A DNA stretch of 64,000 nt from Nostoc sp. NMS9 (GTDB taxonomy: Bacteria; Cyanobacteriota; Cyanobacteriia; Cyanobacteriales; Nostocaceae): assembly GCF_017114995.1 (NCBI RefSeq), contig NZ_JABXKL010000073.1:1-64000 (forward strand), read 5' to 3'. The notes below the pieces were generated by a model. The model had not been told where the DNA came from, ran no database searches, and was given only the letters and a program-made list of their open reading frames with translations. Within the stretch, counting starts at the first letter, position 1. Every line of letters begins with the position of its first letter. Positions 45,728-56,727 of this stretch are shown here, piece after piece. A program made the translations under genes and the position numbers.

Positions 45728-47056
45728 ATGGCAAAGCTCAAAATCTCGAAGAAAATTTCCACTGCTTTAATCAATTCTCTTGGTGCAGGGGTAGTACCAA
45801 GAGTGGGAGTTGAATATATAGCAGTAGGTCGAGAAAAAGAACTAAAAAGCTTATTACAAAATCTCGATGATATTGCAGAAGGTGTCGCAGCATTTCGCTT
45901 CATAATTGGTAACTACGGTTCCGGTAAAAGTTTTTTACTGCAACTAATTCGTAATCGAGCAATGGAGCAAGGTTTTGTAGTAGCTGATGCTGATTTATCC
46001 CCAGAACGTCGATTAGCTGGAAGCAACAATGAAGGTGTAGCTACCTATCGAGAATTAATGAGCCACCTAGCTACAAAAACTCGTCCTGATGGTGGTGCTT
46101 TAGTCTCAATTTTAGAAGGATGGATTAATAAAATTCAACAAGAAGTGGTTAAAGAAACTGAAATGCGTCCGAATGACGATGGTTTTGATGACCAAGTTGA
46201 ATCGAAAATTAGGGAAGTAGTTCAGTATATTGAAGATTTAGTTCACGGTTTTGATTTTGGTAACGTGATTATCGCTTATTGGCGTGGCTACCGATTGGAT
46301 GATGATAATTTAAAAAATGCAGCGATGCGCTGGTTACGGGGAGAATTTACTACTAAAGTTGAGGCGAAAGCAGCTTTAGGAGTGCGGGTAATTATAGATG
46401 ATGATAGCTGGTATGACTATATAAAACTATTTGCTAAATTTGTGGCTGAGATTGGCTATAAAGGACTATTAATCTTAGTTGATGAAGCCGTACATTTATA
46501 TCAAATATCTACCACCGTTACACGAGAAAAGAATTATAATCGACTCCTGGCAATGTTTAACGACACCATGCAATGTAAAGCAGAACATCTTGGCATTGTT
46601 GTTGGTGGAACAACTAAGTTTTTAGAAGACCCCAAACGGGGACTTTTTGCAGATCAAGCTTGGCAAAGACGCACAAAAGAAAGTCATTTTGTTGCACAAG
46701 CTAATATTCAGGAACATTTAGGGCCAGTGATTCGGCTAAATCCGTTGAGTGAAGCAGAAATTTTGACGCTTCTGCAACGTTTAGCTGAGATTCATGCACT
46801 CAATTTTGGGTATGAACAGACTTTGACGAATCGTGAGTTGAAGGAGTTTGTGCAAGAAATTATTAATCGCTTGGGTGCAGAAGCATTACTGACACCAGGG
46901 GAAATTGTGCGAGATTTTATGAGTGTGCTGAATATTCTTCACCAAAATCCAGGAATTGCGTTTGGTGAATTAATTCATGGCTCTAAATTTAAACCCACTG
47001 CTATGGGTAAGGATGCAAATGTGGATGAAGATGGCGCAGCCGAATTTAGTTTGTGA
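45728..47056 (+). CDS. BrxD-like (DUF2791) P-loop ATPase
   Basis: 442 residues. Walker A FRFIIGNYGSGKSFLLQLIR (residues 57-76), Walker B GLLILVDEAVHLYQ (about 244-257), sensor VVGGTTKFLEDPKRGLFADQ, and C-terminal winged-helix-like ending LTPGEIVRDFMSVLNIL. Matches the DUF2791 family, called BrxD in BREX type 2 anti-phage systems and also seen beside TerB-C/TerB-N genes. Here a TerB-C-like protein precedes it. The SF2 helicase that often accompanies BrxD is not seen downstream; XisH/XisI follow instead. Cytoplasmic, possibly defence-related. Confidence 0.75.
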   Translation: MAKLKISKKISTALINSLGAGVVPRVGVEYIAVGREKELKSLLQNLDDIAEGVAAFRFIIGNYGSGKSFLLQLIRNRAMEQGFVVADADLSPERRLAGSNNEGVATYRELMSHLATKTRPDGGALVSILEGWINKIQQEVVKETEMRPNDDGFDDQVESKIREVVQYIEDLVHGFDFGNVIIAYWRGYRLDDDNLKNAAMRWLRGEFTTKVEAKAALGVRVIIDDDSWYDYIKLFAKFVAEIGYKGLLILVDEAVHLYQISTTVTREKNYNRLLAMFNDTMQCKAEHLGIVVGGTTKFLEDPKRGLFADQAWQRRTKESHFVAQANIQEHLGPVIRLNPLSEAEILTLLQRLAEIHALNFGYEQTLTNRELKEFVQEIINRLGAEALLTPGEIVRDFMSVLNILHQNPGIAFGELIHGSKFKPTAMGKDANVDEDGAAEFSL

Positions 47057-47116
47057 TTAATGATAAAGACACTACTATACTGATTTAAAATCAGGTAAAA
47101 AAGTGTGTAAACAGAA

Positions 47117-47536
47117 ATGTCAGCCAAAGACTTATTCCATGAAGCAGTCAAGAAGGGTCTTCAGAAAGAGCAGTGGATAATTACACATGACCCATTAAGG
47201 ATCGAGTTTGGTAAGGAGGATGAAGTTAGAATAGATTTGGGTGCAGAAAGACTCTTAGCGGCTGAAAAAGCAGGAGAAAAGATTGCGGTTGAGATTAAAA
47301 GTTTTTTGAGTGACTCAGCATTGTTTGATTTTCATCTGGCGTTGGGCCAATTTTTGAACTACCGTTTAGTTTTAGAAGCTAGTGAAAGAGAACGCATATT
47401 ATACTTAGCAGTGCCAATTGCTGCTTACGAATCGTTTTTCCAACGGGATTTACCCCAAGCATCAGTGCGGCAATACCGAATTAAGTTGATTGTATATGAT
47501 CCAGTGGATGAGGTGATAGTTAAATGGATAAACTAG
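47117..47536 (+). CDS. xisH: XisH-family protein (fdxN-element excision controlling factor)
   Basis: 139 residues with XisH signatures: MSAKDLFHEAVKKGLQKEQW, ITHDPLRIEFG, RIDLGAERLLAAEKAGEKIA, VEIKSFLSDSALFDFHLALG and VRQYRIKLIVYD. The D ... E-I-K arrangement suggests a PD-(D/E)XK nuclease fold, as proposed for XisH. In Anabaena XisH and XisI help excise the fdxN element, but the many paralogues are likely maintained for other reasons. It overlaps xisI by 13 bases. Confidence 0.85.
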   Translation: MSAKDLFHEAVKKGLQKEQWIITHDPLRIEFGKEDEVRIDLGAERLLAAEKAGEKIAVEIKSFLSDSALFDFHLALGQFLNYRLVLEASERERILYLAVPIAAYESFFQRDLPQASVRQYRIKLIVYDPVDEVIVKWIN

Positions 47537-47859
47537 CATTTTATCGTCAGTGTATTCAAAAACTATTGACCGAATACAGCGACGTTATCCCGATAAACGG
47601 CGAAATTGATACACAAATAATTTTTGATACAGAACACGACCATTATCAAATTGTTGATTTGGGATGGGATAAACATCACCGCATTTATAATTGCGTGATG
47701 CATTTGGATATTAAGAGCCATAAAATTTGGATTCAACGTAACCAGACTGATAAGTTGATTGCTGATGAATTGGTAGCGATGGGTGTACTAAAACAAGATA
47801 TTGTATTGGGCTTGCAGCCTGTTTATGCCAGAGAATACACAGGGTATGGTGTGGGGTAG
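47524..47859 (+). CDS. xisI: XisI-family protein
   Basis: 111 residues. Signatures of XisI are MDKLAFYRQCIQKLL, QIIFDTEHDHYQIVDLGWD, HRIYNCVMHLDIK, KIWIQRNQTD and GVLKQDIVLGLQPVY. It starts inside the end of xisH, so the two are translationally coupled and form a standard XisHI pair. No recombinase gene lies near, so it is not an fdxN-type excision locus here; a toxin-antitoxin-like or accessory role is possible. Confidence 0.85.
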   Translation: MDKLAFYRQCIQKLLTEYSDVIPINGEIDTQIIFDTEHDHYQIVDLGWDKHHRIYNCVMHLDIKSHKIWIQRNQTDKLIADELVAMGVLKQDIVLGLQPVYAREYTGYGVG

Positions 47860-48002
47860 GGCTAACCAAGTTCAATCCTATCCGACCACGGGGGCGATGC
47901 CTGTGGCGAGCTAACTCTGGTGACTCATATCGTTATCTGTGTGATGCGATTTCAAATACTAATGAGTAAACCTCTGACAAAAGTCGAAATCTCTCATCAA
48001 AT

Positions 48003-48509
48003 TCATCTGTTTTCAGGATTGATTAAAATAGCTTTTGGTTGATTAGCATTAAATAGAGAAGCAGACAACAGAATAATCGGTTTGTTTGTTTGGTTTTCTC
48101 CATAATGAATCATTCCGGCAGATTCAACTAAAGAATCTCCCACTGTAAGCTGTATAGTTTTCCCTTTTTGAAGAATCAACTCTGTGCCGTTAGCTTTCGT
48201 TACTTTAGCTTCTCCTTCCACAACAGTATAAATTAAAGTTCCCGCCTCTACTCGTTCAATCTGCATTCCCGGATGAGTATGAGTAGGGAGTTTTGCTCTT
48301 GGTGCGATGATATAGCGTACAAGTTCAAGAATCTGCTTTTTATCTTGAGTTGGATAACCACTCGCTAAAACTTCACGGGTAACAGATTGAGTGTAAGTAT
48401 TGGGTGAGGAGATTTCTTGGCTCTTAACAACTACACTGCCAAAAGCTAGGATAGCTAAGGGGAGAATCAGAGACAGTTTTCTCATATTAAAAGTTTTTTG
48501 TTTGGACAA
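48003..48509 (-). CDS. exported cupin-domain protein
   Basis: 168 residues. Signal peptide: KLSLILPLAILAFGSVVVKSQ. The cupin barrel shows PRAKLPTHTHPGMQIERVEAG (metal His pair and Glu), then LIYTVVEGEAKVTKANG and ESAGMIHYGENQTNKP (second His). It is periplasmic, possibly metal-binding. Cannot assign a ligand or reaction. Confidence 0.75.
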   Translation of the reverse strand: MSKQKTFNMRKLSLILPLAILAFGSVVVKSQEISSPNTYTQSVTREVLASGYPTQDKKQILELVRYIIAPRAKLPTHTHPGMQIERVEAGTLIYTVVEGEAKVTKANGTELILQKGKTIQLTVGDSLVESAGMIHYGENQTNKPIILLSASLFNANQPKAILINPENR

Positions 48510-48778
48510 TACATTTAATTAAATCATTTTGTGTTTAGTTTGTCTAATTACTTAACTTGCCAGTGCTATTCAGATAATTTTTTGAGTACATTTTGAACCT
48601 CATCTGCCCTTTTTGGATCAAGTTAAATGTACCTTTAAGCCGCTATTTTGAGATATTTTTTGAATATGTCTTCAGAAACTATTTCATCTTCATCAAGATT
48701 GCTAACAAGACATCGAATTAATTAAAGCAAGGCTTAACAGAGAATAGAACACTTTTTTACGCGATCGCACCAACAAAA

Positions 48779-49366
48779 TCATTCACTAGCACTTTCTGGA
48801 AACAACCGATTCAAGTCTAATAATATATCTTCAAATCCAGGAATAGCCACTGACTGATTCGGTAAATAAATCTGTTTGCTGAGATAGTTAAACTTACTTT
48901 GAGCATTTTGATATGGCTGGCTGTGTTGCTCAAGTTGACGAGCTGGTAAATTCACAATCCAGTAATAAGAAATTCTGGCTTCTGCATACAAAGACAGCTT
49001 GGTTGTTTGGTCATAATCTAGAGTTTTATCTGAAATTTCAATTACTAACAAAATATCTTCGGGATAAGGATGATGAGCGAGATAATCTTCATCTTTTCCT
49101 CGTGCAATGACAACATCCGGCTCAGGCTCACTTTGATTAGGAAGGGTGATAGGATCTTGTCCACGGATGACTGCTCGATCGCCTAATAGCCGATCTAATT
49201 GACGGCATAGGATAGAACTACAAACTGTATGAGGCGTTCCCTTTGCTGTCATTTGAATCAGTTCTCCTCGAATCAATTCAATATGATTGGCCTCTGTCAG
49301 AAATCCGAGTTCAATCAATCGATGGTATTCAGCGATGGTAAATCGCTTAGGTGTCACAGCATTCAT
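48779..49366 (-). CDS. Uma2-family (DUF820) nuclease-fold protein
   Basis: 195 residues from ATG 49366 (MNAVTPKRFTIAEYHRLIELGF, the normal opening; the frame extends to 49396 without need). PD-(D/E)XK-like signs: ELIRGELIQM, EPEPDVVIARGKDEDY, ILLVIEISDKTLDYD, and YYWIVNLPARQLE. Widely amplified in cyanobacteria, function unproven. A 21-bp repeat array lies just upstream. Confidence 0.85.
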   Translation of the reverse strand: MNAVTPKRFTIAEYHRLIELGFLTEANHIELIRGELIQMTAKGTPHTVCSSILCRQLDRLLGDRAVIRGQDPITLPNQSEPEPDVVIARGKDEDYLAHHPYPEDILLVIEISDKTLDYDQTTKLSLYAEARISYYWIVNLPARQLEQHSQPYQNAQSKFNYLSKQIYLPNQSVAIPGFEDILLDLNRLFPESASE

Positions 49367-49453
49367 GAGACATCCTTCTAATGGCACTGATTCCACTTTA
49401 CTTGTAGATTAAACTGACAGCGTTGTTTACCGCCGCAGGCATTGCAATAACTT

Positions 49454-49579
49454 AAGCCGTTGTTACTACAACTGAACCATTGATAAGTAACCTTAAAGCC
49501 GTTGTTACTACAACTGAAGCTGTTATTATCAATGCTGAAGCTGTCGTTACCACAGCTTAAGTTGTGGTTATGAATATGA
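49454..49579. repeat. 21-bp-period tandem array, degenerate
   Basis: Six units of 21 bp starting at 49454, 49475, 49496, 49517, 49538 and 49559. The unit beginning AAGCCGTTGTTACTACAACT is exact at 49454 and 49496; the others are variants (AAGCTGTTATTATCAATGCT, AAGCTGTCGTTACCACAGCT). It lies between the Uma2 start and the end of the epimerase gene. A 101-codon leftward frame through it (49378-49683) is a by-product of the period being a multiple of three. Confidence 0.8.
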
Positions 49580-49594
49580 ATTTTTGTAATAAGT

Positions 49595-50902
<1,308 letters not shown>

Positions 50903-50995
50903 TTACAAGATTTAGTCAGCAGAAGCTATACTTCTATCTTGGATCTTGCATCATTCTCAATAACCGTAGGGTAGTTTTTTAGAGATGAGGTTGTT

Positions 50996-51874
50996 ATGAG
51001 TCAGATTGAACGAGTTGCGATCGTTGGAGGAAACCACGGTAATGAGTTAACAGGAGTACATTTAGTCAAAAAGTTTCAGCAATATCCTAATTTAATTAAC
51101 AGGGAAAGTTTTGAAACTCTGGCATTACTTGGTAATCTCAAAGCTATTGAAGAAGGCAAACGATACATTGACAAGGATTTAAATCGTTGTTTCACTAATC
51201 AAGGCTTACAAAATCCCCAACTCTCAAGTTATGAAGATACGCGGGCAAAAGCAATTCAACAGATATTGCAACCGCAAAATCAGCCCTTTGTAGATGTAAT
51301 TGTTGATTTGCATAGCACAACTGCCAACATGGGTTTAACTCTAATTTTTTGTGATATGCATCCTTTATTGCTTCACTTAGGTGCTTATTTAAGTTCTATC
51401 AATCCTTTAGTGAAAGTCTGTATTAATCAGGAATCCAAAGAAAATGGTTTTCTCCGTTCTCTGTGTGAATTGGGTTTTGTTATAGAAGTTGGGGCTGTGG
51501 CTCAAAATGTTTTAAACGCTGAATTATTTCAGGAAACAGAACAGCTTATTTATGCAGTTTTAGATTATTTTGAAGGGTGCAACCAGGAGAATATTCCGCA
51601 GACAAGCAATCACCTTACACTTTATAAATCCATTAAGACTATCGATTATCCTAAAAGCGAGCGTGGGGAAATTCAAGCCATGATTCACCCCCAGCTTCAG
51701 TTTAGGGATTATGAACCTTTGCATCCAGGCGATCCAATCTTTCTGACTTTTGAAGGAAAAGATATTTTCTATGAGGGAGCGTCTACTGTTTATCCTATTT
51801 TTATTAATGAAGCAGCTTACTACGAGAAAGGAATTGCGATGTATTTAAGTCAAAAGCAGGAAGAAATAGTTTAA
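50996..51874 (+). CDS. aspartoacylase
   Basis: 292 residues, zinc carboxypeptidase-like fold. Metal motif GGNHGNE (His and Glu), [23 protein letters not shown] (third ligand His), and [13 protein letters not shown] near the C-terminal catalytic Glu. It hydrolyses N-acetylaspartate or another N-acyl amino acid. Strong GAGG 7 bases before the ATG at 50996. Divergent from the epimerase gene. Confidence 0.85.
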   Translation: MSQIERVAIVGGNHGNELTGVHLVKKFQQYPNLINRESFETLALLGNLKAIEEGKRYIDKDLNRCFTNQGLQNPQLSSYEDTRAKAIQQILQPQNQPFVDVIVDLHSTTANMGLTLIFCDMHPLLLHLGAYLSSINPLVKVCINQESKENGFLRSLCELGFVIEVGAVAQNVLNAELFQETEQLIYAVLDYFEGCNQENIPQTSNHLTLYKSIKTIDYPKSERGEIQAMIHPQLQFRDYEPLHPGDPIFLTFEGKDIFYEGASTVYPIFINEAAYYEKGIAMYLSQKQEEIV

Positions 51875-51887
51875 TTTGTTCGCCCTT

Positions 51888-52103
51888 CTAACCATCTCCT
51901 GCAACGCCGTCCCAAGCAGCAATTTCAGCTTGATACTCTGCATCTTCAACATCCTGCTTTAGCGCTGTAATCATTTCTGCTGCTAAAACTCGGCGGCGGT
52001 GTTCTGCTAGCAGTGTATTGATATATGCACTACGGTTCCCTTGTGCACACCGATCTACAAATTGCAGAATGTCTTCTTCTAAAGTAATTGTGACTTTGAG
52101 GAT
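51888..52103 (-). pseudogene. orphan antitoxin-like gene lacking a start codon
   Basis: An open frame of 71 codons follows a TAG at 52104-52106 and reads ILKVTITLEEDILQFVDRCA, QGNRSAYINTLLAEHRR, then VLAAEMITALKQDVED and the end AAWDGVAGDG. This is the ribbon-helix-helix antitoxin type (MazE/ParD-like) common in cyanobacteria, which normally starts with Met-x-KVTITLE. No ATG, GTG or TTG lies before the KVTITLE stretch, and no toxin gene follows. It is therefore a decaying orphan, or uses an uncommon start (ATC). Confidence 0.65.
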
Positions 52104-52156
52104 CTATAATTAATTTTTAGTATTACTTTATCATCATACTAAAATTTACTAAACTT

Positions 52157-52259
52157 ATACCAATTCAATTAATGATTGCAACACATCCTTGGGTAAAGAC
52201 GCGATTCATCGCGTCTCTACAAATGGTCTATTTGCCGCATTCTTTTTTCAATTTGGTAT
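52157..52259. mobile_element. 103-bp MITE, copy B (inverted relative to copy A)
   Basis: Starts ATACCAATTCAATTAATG and ends TTTTTTCAATTTGGTAT. Its reverse complement differs from 17554-17656 at only about four of 103 bases, including the same central palindrome GACGCGATTCATCGCGTC. Confidence 0.8.
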
Positions 52260-52387
52260 TATACACCTGGCCTATATAAGCAAATTCCAGTAAAGCGTAG
52301 ACACATATTCCCTTGTAGTCAGACATCGCTTTAGTCGATTTATTTAGTTATCAAAATTAAGCAGACAAATATTTTTGGCAATTAATA

Positions 52388-53182
52388 TCAATCTTCTGCC
52401 CGCAATAACCAAAAGCCGCTATAAGTCATACCAGAATCATCAGGTTGAACTAACAAAAAATGCAATCCTCGGCTTTGCTGCTTGCGTTGTTCAAATGCTT
52501 GGGCTGCTGTTGTAACTTCTGGATCTTCAAATGTGGCAACAATCCACCTATCCACCAAGCTAGCTTCTAATATTAAGCCATCTGGTGCGCCAGAAATGTA
52601 GTTCAAGCTTACAGGACGGGCTTGCTGTAACCACCGTGCTAGGCGCATTGATTGCCGTCCACCATAAATTACTACACCAGGAACAGGAACTGTTGATGCT
52701 AAACCCAAATTGATGGGTTTGCGATGTTCTGGGAGGTGCAAAATGGGAATGGGGCGATCGCTAAATCTCGTTTCTACATCACTAGCAGCTAGAGCCGCAA
52801 AACGCCATTGTTCTCCCCAGAGGTTTTCTGGTAATGGTGCTGGAGGTGGTTTATCCAGCGTTGAGGGATATTGCTTTTCTTGTAACCACTGCTTTAACGC
52901 CAAGGTGTGGCGGGTAGGTTCGACATTAATACTTAAATTGCGTCCAGCCGCTTCAATTAAACTTAGAGACTGAGGACGAAACACTTGAATTACATCTGGC
53001 AATTTTTCACCAGCAGCTAGCTCAAGTTGAGCAGCCACCCAACTCGAATTCGCTGCTGACTGGAGACAGGTGGCTTCATATTGAAAGCTGCGAGTTGCGT
53101 CACAAATCAACAACTCCCATAAAATTTGTCCAGACGCATCTTGTGAGGGACGACGATAAAAATCAACCTGCCAAATTTTCAT
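52388..53182 (-). CDS. Tab2/Atab2-family RNA-binding protein
   Basis: 264 residues from ATG 53182 (MKIWQVDFYRRP, the family opening). Other signs: WELLICDATRSFQYEATC, QVFRPQSLSLIEAAGRNL, LPENLWGEQWRFAALAASDV and the end FWLLRAED. Plant Atab2 and Chlamydomonas Tab2 promote translation of psaB, so the cyanobacterial protein is thought to act in photosystem I biogenesis. Single gene, with a large repeat array upstream. Confidence 0.85.
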   Translation of the reverse strand: MKIWQVDFYRRPSQDASGQILWELLICDATRSFQYEATCLQSAANSSWVAAQLELAAGEKLPDVIQVFRPQSLSLIEAAGRNLSINVEPTRHTLALKQWLQEKQYPSTLDKPPPAPLPENLWGEQWRFAALAASDVETRFSDRPIPILHLPEHRKPINLGLASTVPVPGVVIYGGRQSMRLARWLQQARPVSLNYISGAPDGLILEASLVDRWIVATFEDPEVTTAAQAFEQRKQQSRGLHFLLVQPDDSGMTYSGFWLLRAED

Positions 53183-53190
53183 AATTATGT

Positions 53191-53219
53191 GGGCATGGGG
53201 CATTGGGCATTGGGCATGG
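53191..53219. repeat. heptamer GGGCATT tandem, left bracket of the 21-bp array
   Basis: GGGCATGGGGCATTGGGCAT and one further unit in tandem. The inverse sequence CCCATGCCCAATGCCCAA lies at 53566-53583 on the other side of the 21-bp array, so the array is bracketed by inverted heptamer tracts. Confidence 0.7.
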
Positions 53220-53265
53220 AGGTATGGGAGGGATCGATGAGAGTTAAAACTGAAAGTTTTAGGTT

Positions 53266-53559
53266 CAGAGGCTCAAATTTCAAGCTCAGAGGTTCAAAGT
53301 TCATCCTCAGAGGTTCAACTTCCGAGTTCAGAGGCTCAAATTTCAAGCTCAGAGGTTCAATGTTCATGCTCAGAGGCTCAAATTTCAAGCTCAGAGGTTC
53401 AATGTTCATGCTCAGAGGCTCAAATTTCAAGCTCAGAGGTTCAATGTTCATGCTCAGAGGCTCAAATTTCAAGCTCAGAGGTTCAATGTTCATGCTCAGA
53501 GGCTCAAATTTCAAGCTCAGAGGTTCAATGTTCATGCTCAGAGGCTCAACATTCAAGCT
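53266..53559. repeat. 21-bp tandem array, 14 units
   Basis: Fourteen 21-bp units of the form CAGAGGYTCAAWKTTCAWGCT, two alternating versions (AATTTCAAGC and TGTTCATGC), so the higher-order period is 42 bp. The frame is open on both strands (135 and 159 codons) only because the period is a multiple of three. Between tab2 and the YciI gene. Confidence 0.9.
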
Positions 53560-53590
53560 CATCTTCCCATGCCCAATGCCCAACACCAAT

Positions 53591-53860
53591 TTATAAAGCC
53601 TGAATCCATTCTTTGACTGAATATTCAGTCCAAATGCCATTTTTCCAGTAAGGATCGTTTTCAATTAACTGGCGTACAGTGGCTTCGTCTTCGGCTTCGT
53701 AAATCCCAAAAACTTTTGTAACATCCTTAGTGGGGCCGATGGTAATCAGCACACCAGATTCTTTCTGTTTTGCTAATCCGTCTAAATGAGCTTGACGATA
53801 GGGGGCGCGTTTTTCGATAACGTCTTCGCAGTAAGTTCCCCAGAGTACATATTTAGGCAT
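53591..53860 (-). CDS. YciI-like protein
   Basis: 89 residues with the ferredoxin-like YciI fold: MPKYVLWGTYCEDVIEKRAP, RQAHLDGLAKQKESGVLITI, GIYEAEDEATVRQLIENDPY and WTEYSVKEWIQAL. The conserved His in RQAHLDGL and Asp in ENDPY are the putative active-site pair. Biochemical function unproven. It ends against the inverted heptamer tract of the array. Confidence 0.8.
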   Translation of the reverse strand: MPKYVLWGTYCEDVIEKRAPYRQAHLDGLAKQKESGVLITIGPTKDVTKVFGIYEAEDEATVRQLIENDPYWKNGIWTEYSVKEWIQAL

Positions 53861-53993
53861 AGCTAAGACTATTTTGGATTTTGGATTTTAGATTTTAGAT
53901 TTTAGATTTTGCAGCCAGTGCATCGGGGAGTAAGAAATTATTAATTTCTCACTCCTAGCAAATGACAAATGACAAATGACAAACGACAAATGA

Positions 53994-56444
53994 CTAACTT
54001 CTCAAGTTGACGCCGAATTTTTCCACCAAGGCTTCGCGGACTTTATTGTGTACTGGTTCCACTTCTGCCTCAGTCAGAGTACGATCGCTAGCCCGATAAA
54101 TTAAGCGGAATGCTAAACTCCGCTGTCCTTCGGGGACGTTTTCACCACGATATTCATCAAATAATTCCACCGATTCGAGCAAATCTTTACCAGCTTTGGT
54201 AATTACTTTTTCAATTTCGACAACTGAGATTTTCACGGGTGCGAAAAAGGCAATGTCGCGATCGCTAGCTGGATATGTAGAATAGGGCTGGAATGTGGGA
54301 ACGAGAATTTCATCTTCTTCCAAAGAATCTAAAAGCACATCTAGATCCAATTGAAAAACATAAACGGAATCTGGTAAACCTTTTTCTCGTCGCAGTTGGG
54401 GATGGAGCTGCCCAAAAATCCCCAGTCTGTTACCCCGAATCCACAGGGAAGCGGTACGTCCTGGATGTAAGCGATCGTCGCGGCGATCGGGTTGAAATTC
54501 GATTTGCAAGCTCAATTGCCGAAATACACTTTCTAAAATGCCTTTGGCTTCAAACCAGGTGATGGGTTCTTCGCGTCCACTTTTTGACCATTTGCCAAGG
54601 GTGCGATCGCCTCCGATAATCCCCGCCAGGGCTTCTGTTTCTTGCAAACCGTCTTCTTCTTGCCAGAAAATCTGCCCGATTTCAAAGCCGTTCAGCGCAC
54701 CATTACCCTGCTCTAAATTGTATTGAAAGGCATCAATTAACCCCGATATCAAATCGGTTCGCAGCGCTGAATATTCAACAAATAAGGGATTGGACAGTAC
54801 TATGTTTCTGTCTTCTCCTGGTTTGACTAAAGAATAGTGGATTAATTCTGTCAATCCTTCAGCTCGCAGGAAAGCCCGTAACTTGCGAATTAGTTCTTGA
54901 TCTAAAGGTAGATAACCAGCTTCCGCTTTTTCTGGCAAGGTATCGCAGAATTTGTTGTAGCCATAGAGACGGGCAATTTCTTCAATTAAATCAATTTCTC
55001 GCTCTAAGTCACGGTAACGATAGGGTGGGACAGAAACTGACCACGTAGGTTGATGGCTGCTATCTTCTCCTGAAGAAGTTAACTGACACCCCAATGCAGT
55101 CAGGATGCGCTCAACATCTTGTTTTTGCAGTTCGCCTGTGTCCTCTTCTAAATCGATGGGCCCCAATATCTGATTAACTCGGTCTAAACGCAGGGCGATA
55201 GAACGACTCCAAGTAGACGGATCAGGGCGGGTGTCGGCAATTTCTTGCTGGACTATAATTCCACTAGCTAATTCACTAATTAAGGATAAAGCGCGGCGAT
55301 TGGCTATTTCCAACTCAGCCCGATTAACTCCCCGTTCGTATCTGCCAGAAGCTTCACTTCTTAACCCAACACTCCGGGAAGAACGGCGAATTGCCACGGA
55401 ATCAAATAAAGCTGCTTCTAAAACTAGGCTTTGAGTCCCTTGATGGACTTCTGTTTCTTCCCCACCCATGACTCCCGCCAGTGCAACGGGCCTGTCGTTA
55501 GCGGTGATTAACAAATTTTGGGTTGATAGGGTGCGAGTTTGTCCATCTAGGGTTTTTAAGAATTCTCCATTATTAGCGAAGCGAACGCCGATGGTTAAAT
55601 TTTCGCTACTTGCAACAGATTTTAGGCGATCGCAGTCAAAGGCGTGCAGTGGTTGTCCCCATTCCAACAAAACGTAGTTAGTAATGTCCACCACATTACT
55701 AATGGGACGTACCCCAGCCGCCCGCAAACGCTGTTGCAGCCATTCGGGAGATGGAGCAATTTTGATCTGTTCGATTACCGTACCAATGTATGCAGGACAA
55801 GCTTGGGTATCAGCAATTTTTAAAGCTAACTTTCCGGCATTTTTGGGAATAGAGACTTCACTAGGTTCAGGAATGCTCAACTTTCCACCGGTTAAAGCTG
55901 CTACTTCTCTGGCTACACCTACCATACTTAGAGCATCAGCGCGATTGGCAGTTGCGGTAAGGTCTAAAATTACATCATCTAAACCCAACAATGGCCGCAC
56001 ATCACTACCCAATGGTAAATTTTCCTGGGTAAAAATATGAATTCCGTCTACATCGGTGGGCAAACCGAGTTCCTTTAAAGAACAAATCATGCCCTGAGAT
56101 GGGACACCACGTAGTTTTGCAGGTTTAATTTTTAAATCAATTTTGGGTAAGTAAGTACCCGTAGTTGCCACTGGGACATAGATATCTGCCTTCACATTGG
56201 CAGCGCCACAGACAATATTTAAAGTCTCACCTGTACCGATATCCACTTGGCAAACACTCAATTTATCGGCGTTGGGATGGGGTTGACGCTCAAGCACTTT
56301 GCCGATCACCACGCCATTTGCCCAAGTGCGGCGGTCTTCAATCTCTTCTACCTCAAACCCCGCCATTGTCAGGGTTTCGGCTAATTCTTCTGGACTAAGT
56401 TTTATCTCTACTAGTTCGCGCAGCCAATTTAGAGAAATACGCAT
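53994..56444 (-). CDS. pheT: phenylalanyl-tRNA synthetase beta chain
   Basis: 816 residues, full-length. N-terminal tRNA-binding (EMAP-like) domain: [20 protein letters not shown] and [20 protein letters not shown]3/B4 and B5 regions follow ([40 protein letters not shown]-type, here [20 protein letters not shown]). The core domain and C-terminal FDX-ACB anticodon-binding domain ([35 protein letters not shown]) complete it. It pairs with PheS to charge tRNA-Phe; pheS is not in the window. Confidence 0.95.
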   Translation of the reverse strand: MRISLNWLRELVEIKLSPEELAETLTMAGFEVEEIEDRRTWANGVVIGKVLERQPHPNADKLSVCQVDIGTGETLNIVCGAANVKADIYVPVATTGTYLPKIDLKIKPAKLRGVPSQGMICSLKELGLPTDVDGIHIFTQENLPLGSDVRPLLGLDDVILDLTATANRADALSMVGVAREVAALTGGKLSIPEPSEVSIPKNAGKLALKIADTQACPAYIGTVIEQIKIAPSPEWLQQRLRAAGVRPISNVVDITNYVLLEWGQPLHAFDCDRLKSVASSENLTIGVRFANNGEFLKTLDGQTRTLSTQNLLITANDRPVALAGVMGGEETEVHQGTQSLVLEAALFDSVAIRRSSRSVGLRSEASGRYERGVNRAELEIANRRALSLISELASGIIVQQEIADTRPDPSTWSRSIALRLDRVNQILGPIDLEEDTGELQKQDVERILTALGCQLTSSGEDSSHQPTWSVSVPPYRYRDLEREIDLIEEIARLYGYNKFCDTLPEKAEAGYLPLDQELIRKLRAFLRAEGLTELIHYSLVKPGEDRNIVLSNPLFVEYSALRTDLISGLIDAFQYNLEQGNGALNGFEIGQIFWQEEDGLQETEALAGIIGGDRTLGKWSKSGREEPITWFEAKGILESVFRQLSLQIEFQPDRRDDRLHPGRTASLWIRGNRLGIFGQLHPQLRREKGLPDSVYVFQLDLDVLLDSLEEDEILVPTFQPYSTYPASDRDIAFFAPVKISVVEIEKVITKAGKDLLESVELFDEYRGENVPEGQRSLAFRLIYRASDRTLTEAEVEPVHNKVREALVEKFGVNLRS

Positions 56445-56658
56445 GGAATGTGCTTGTTTTAGGAATCGTCTTTTGCTCTTATTTTAGGGTGCAAGAAGCG
56501 ATCGATGGCTACTCGTCCCGCAAGGCTTACCCTTTCACTTGAACAATCCTACTACGTTAGACTGGCAATGTAAAAATAAGTAAATACTGAGAATGTATCT
56601 ACGCAAAGAAGTAAGACATTATTTTTATTTGGTTGATTTTGACATTAAACTACATACG

Positions 56659-56688
56659 CCCGGATTTCTCGCTTGTGAAAAATCCGGG
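56659..56688 (+). terminator. hairpin with T-rich tail between pheT and next gene
   Basis: CCCGGATTT pairs with AAATCCGGG, followed rightward by TGTTTTGTTT. It reads as a terminator for a rightward transcript, although no rightward gene precedes it; a short RNA from 56450-56690 is possible. It may equally end the leftward gene at 56728. Confidence 0.5.
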
Positions 56689-56727
56689 TGTTTTGTTTCA
56701 TAAAAAAGCGTGTCAAAGGTTAGTCAT

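Noticed and set aside
53185-53664. 159-codon (leftward) and 135-codon (rightward) frames over the 21-bp array
   Set aside because: Open only because the repeat period is a multiple of three; no start context, and the leftward frame overlaps the end of the YciI gene.
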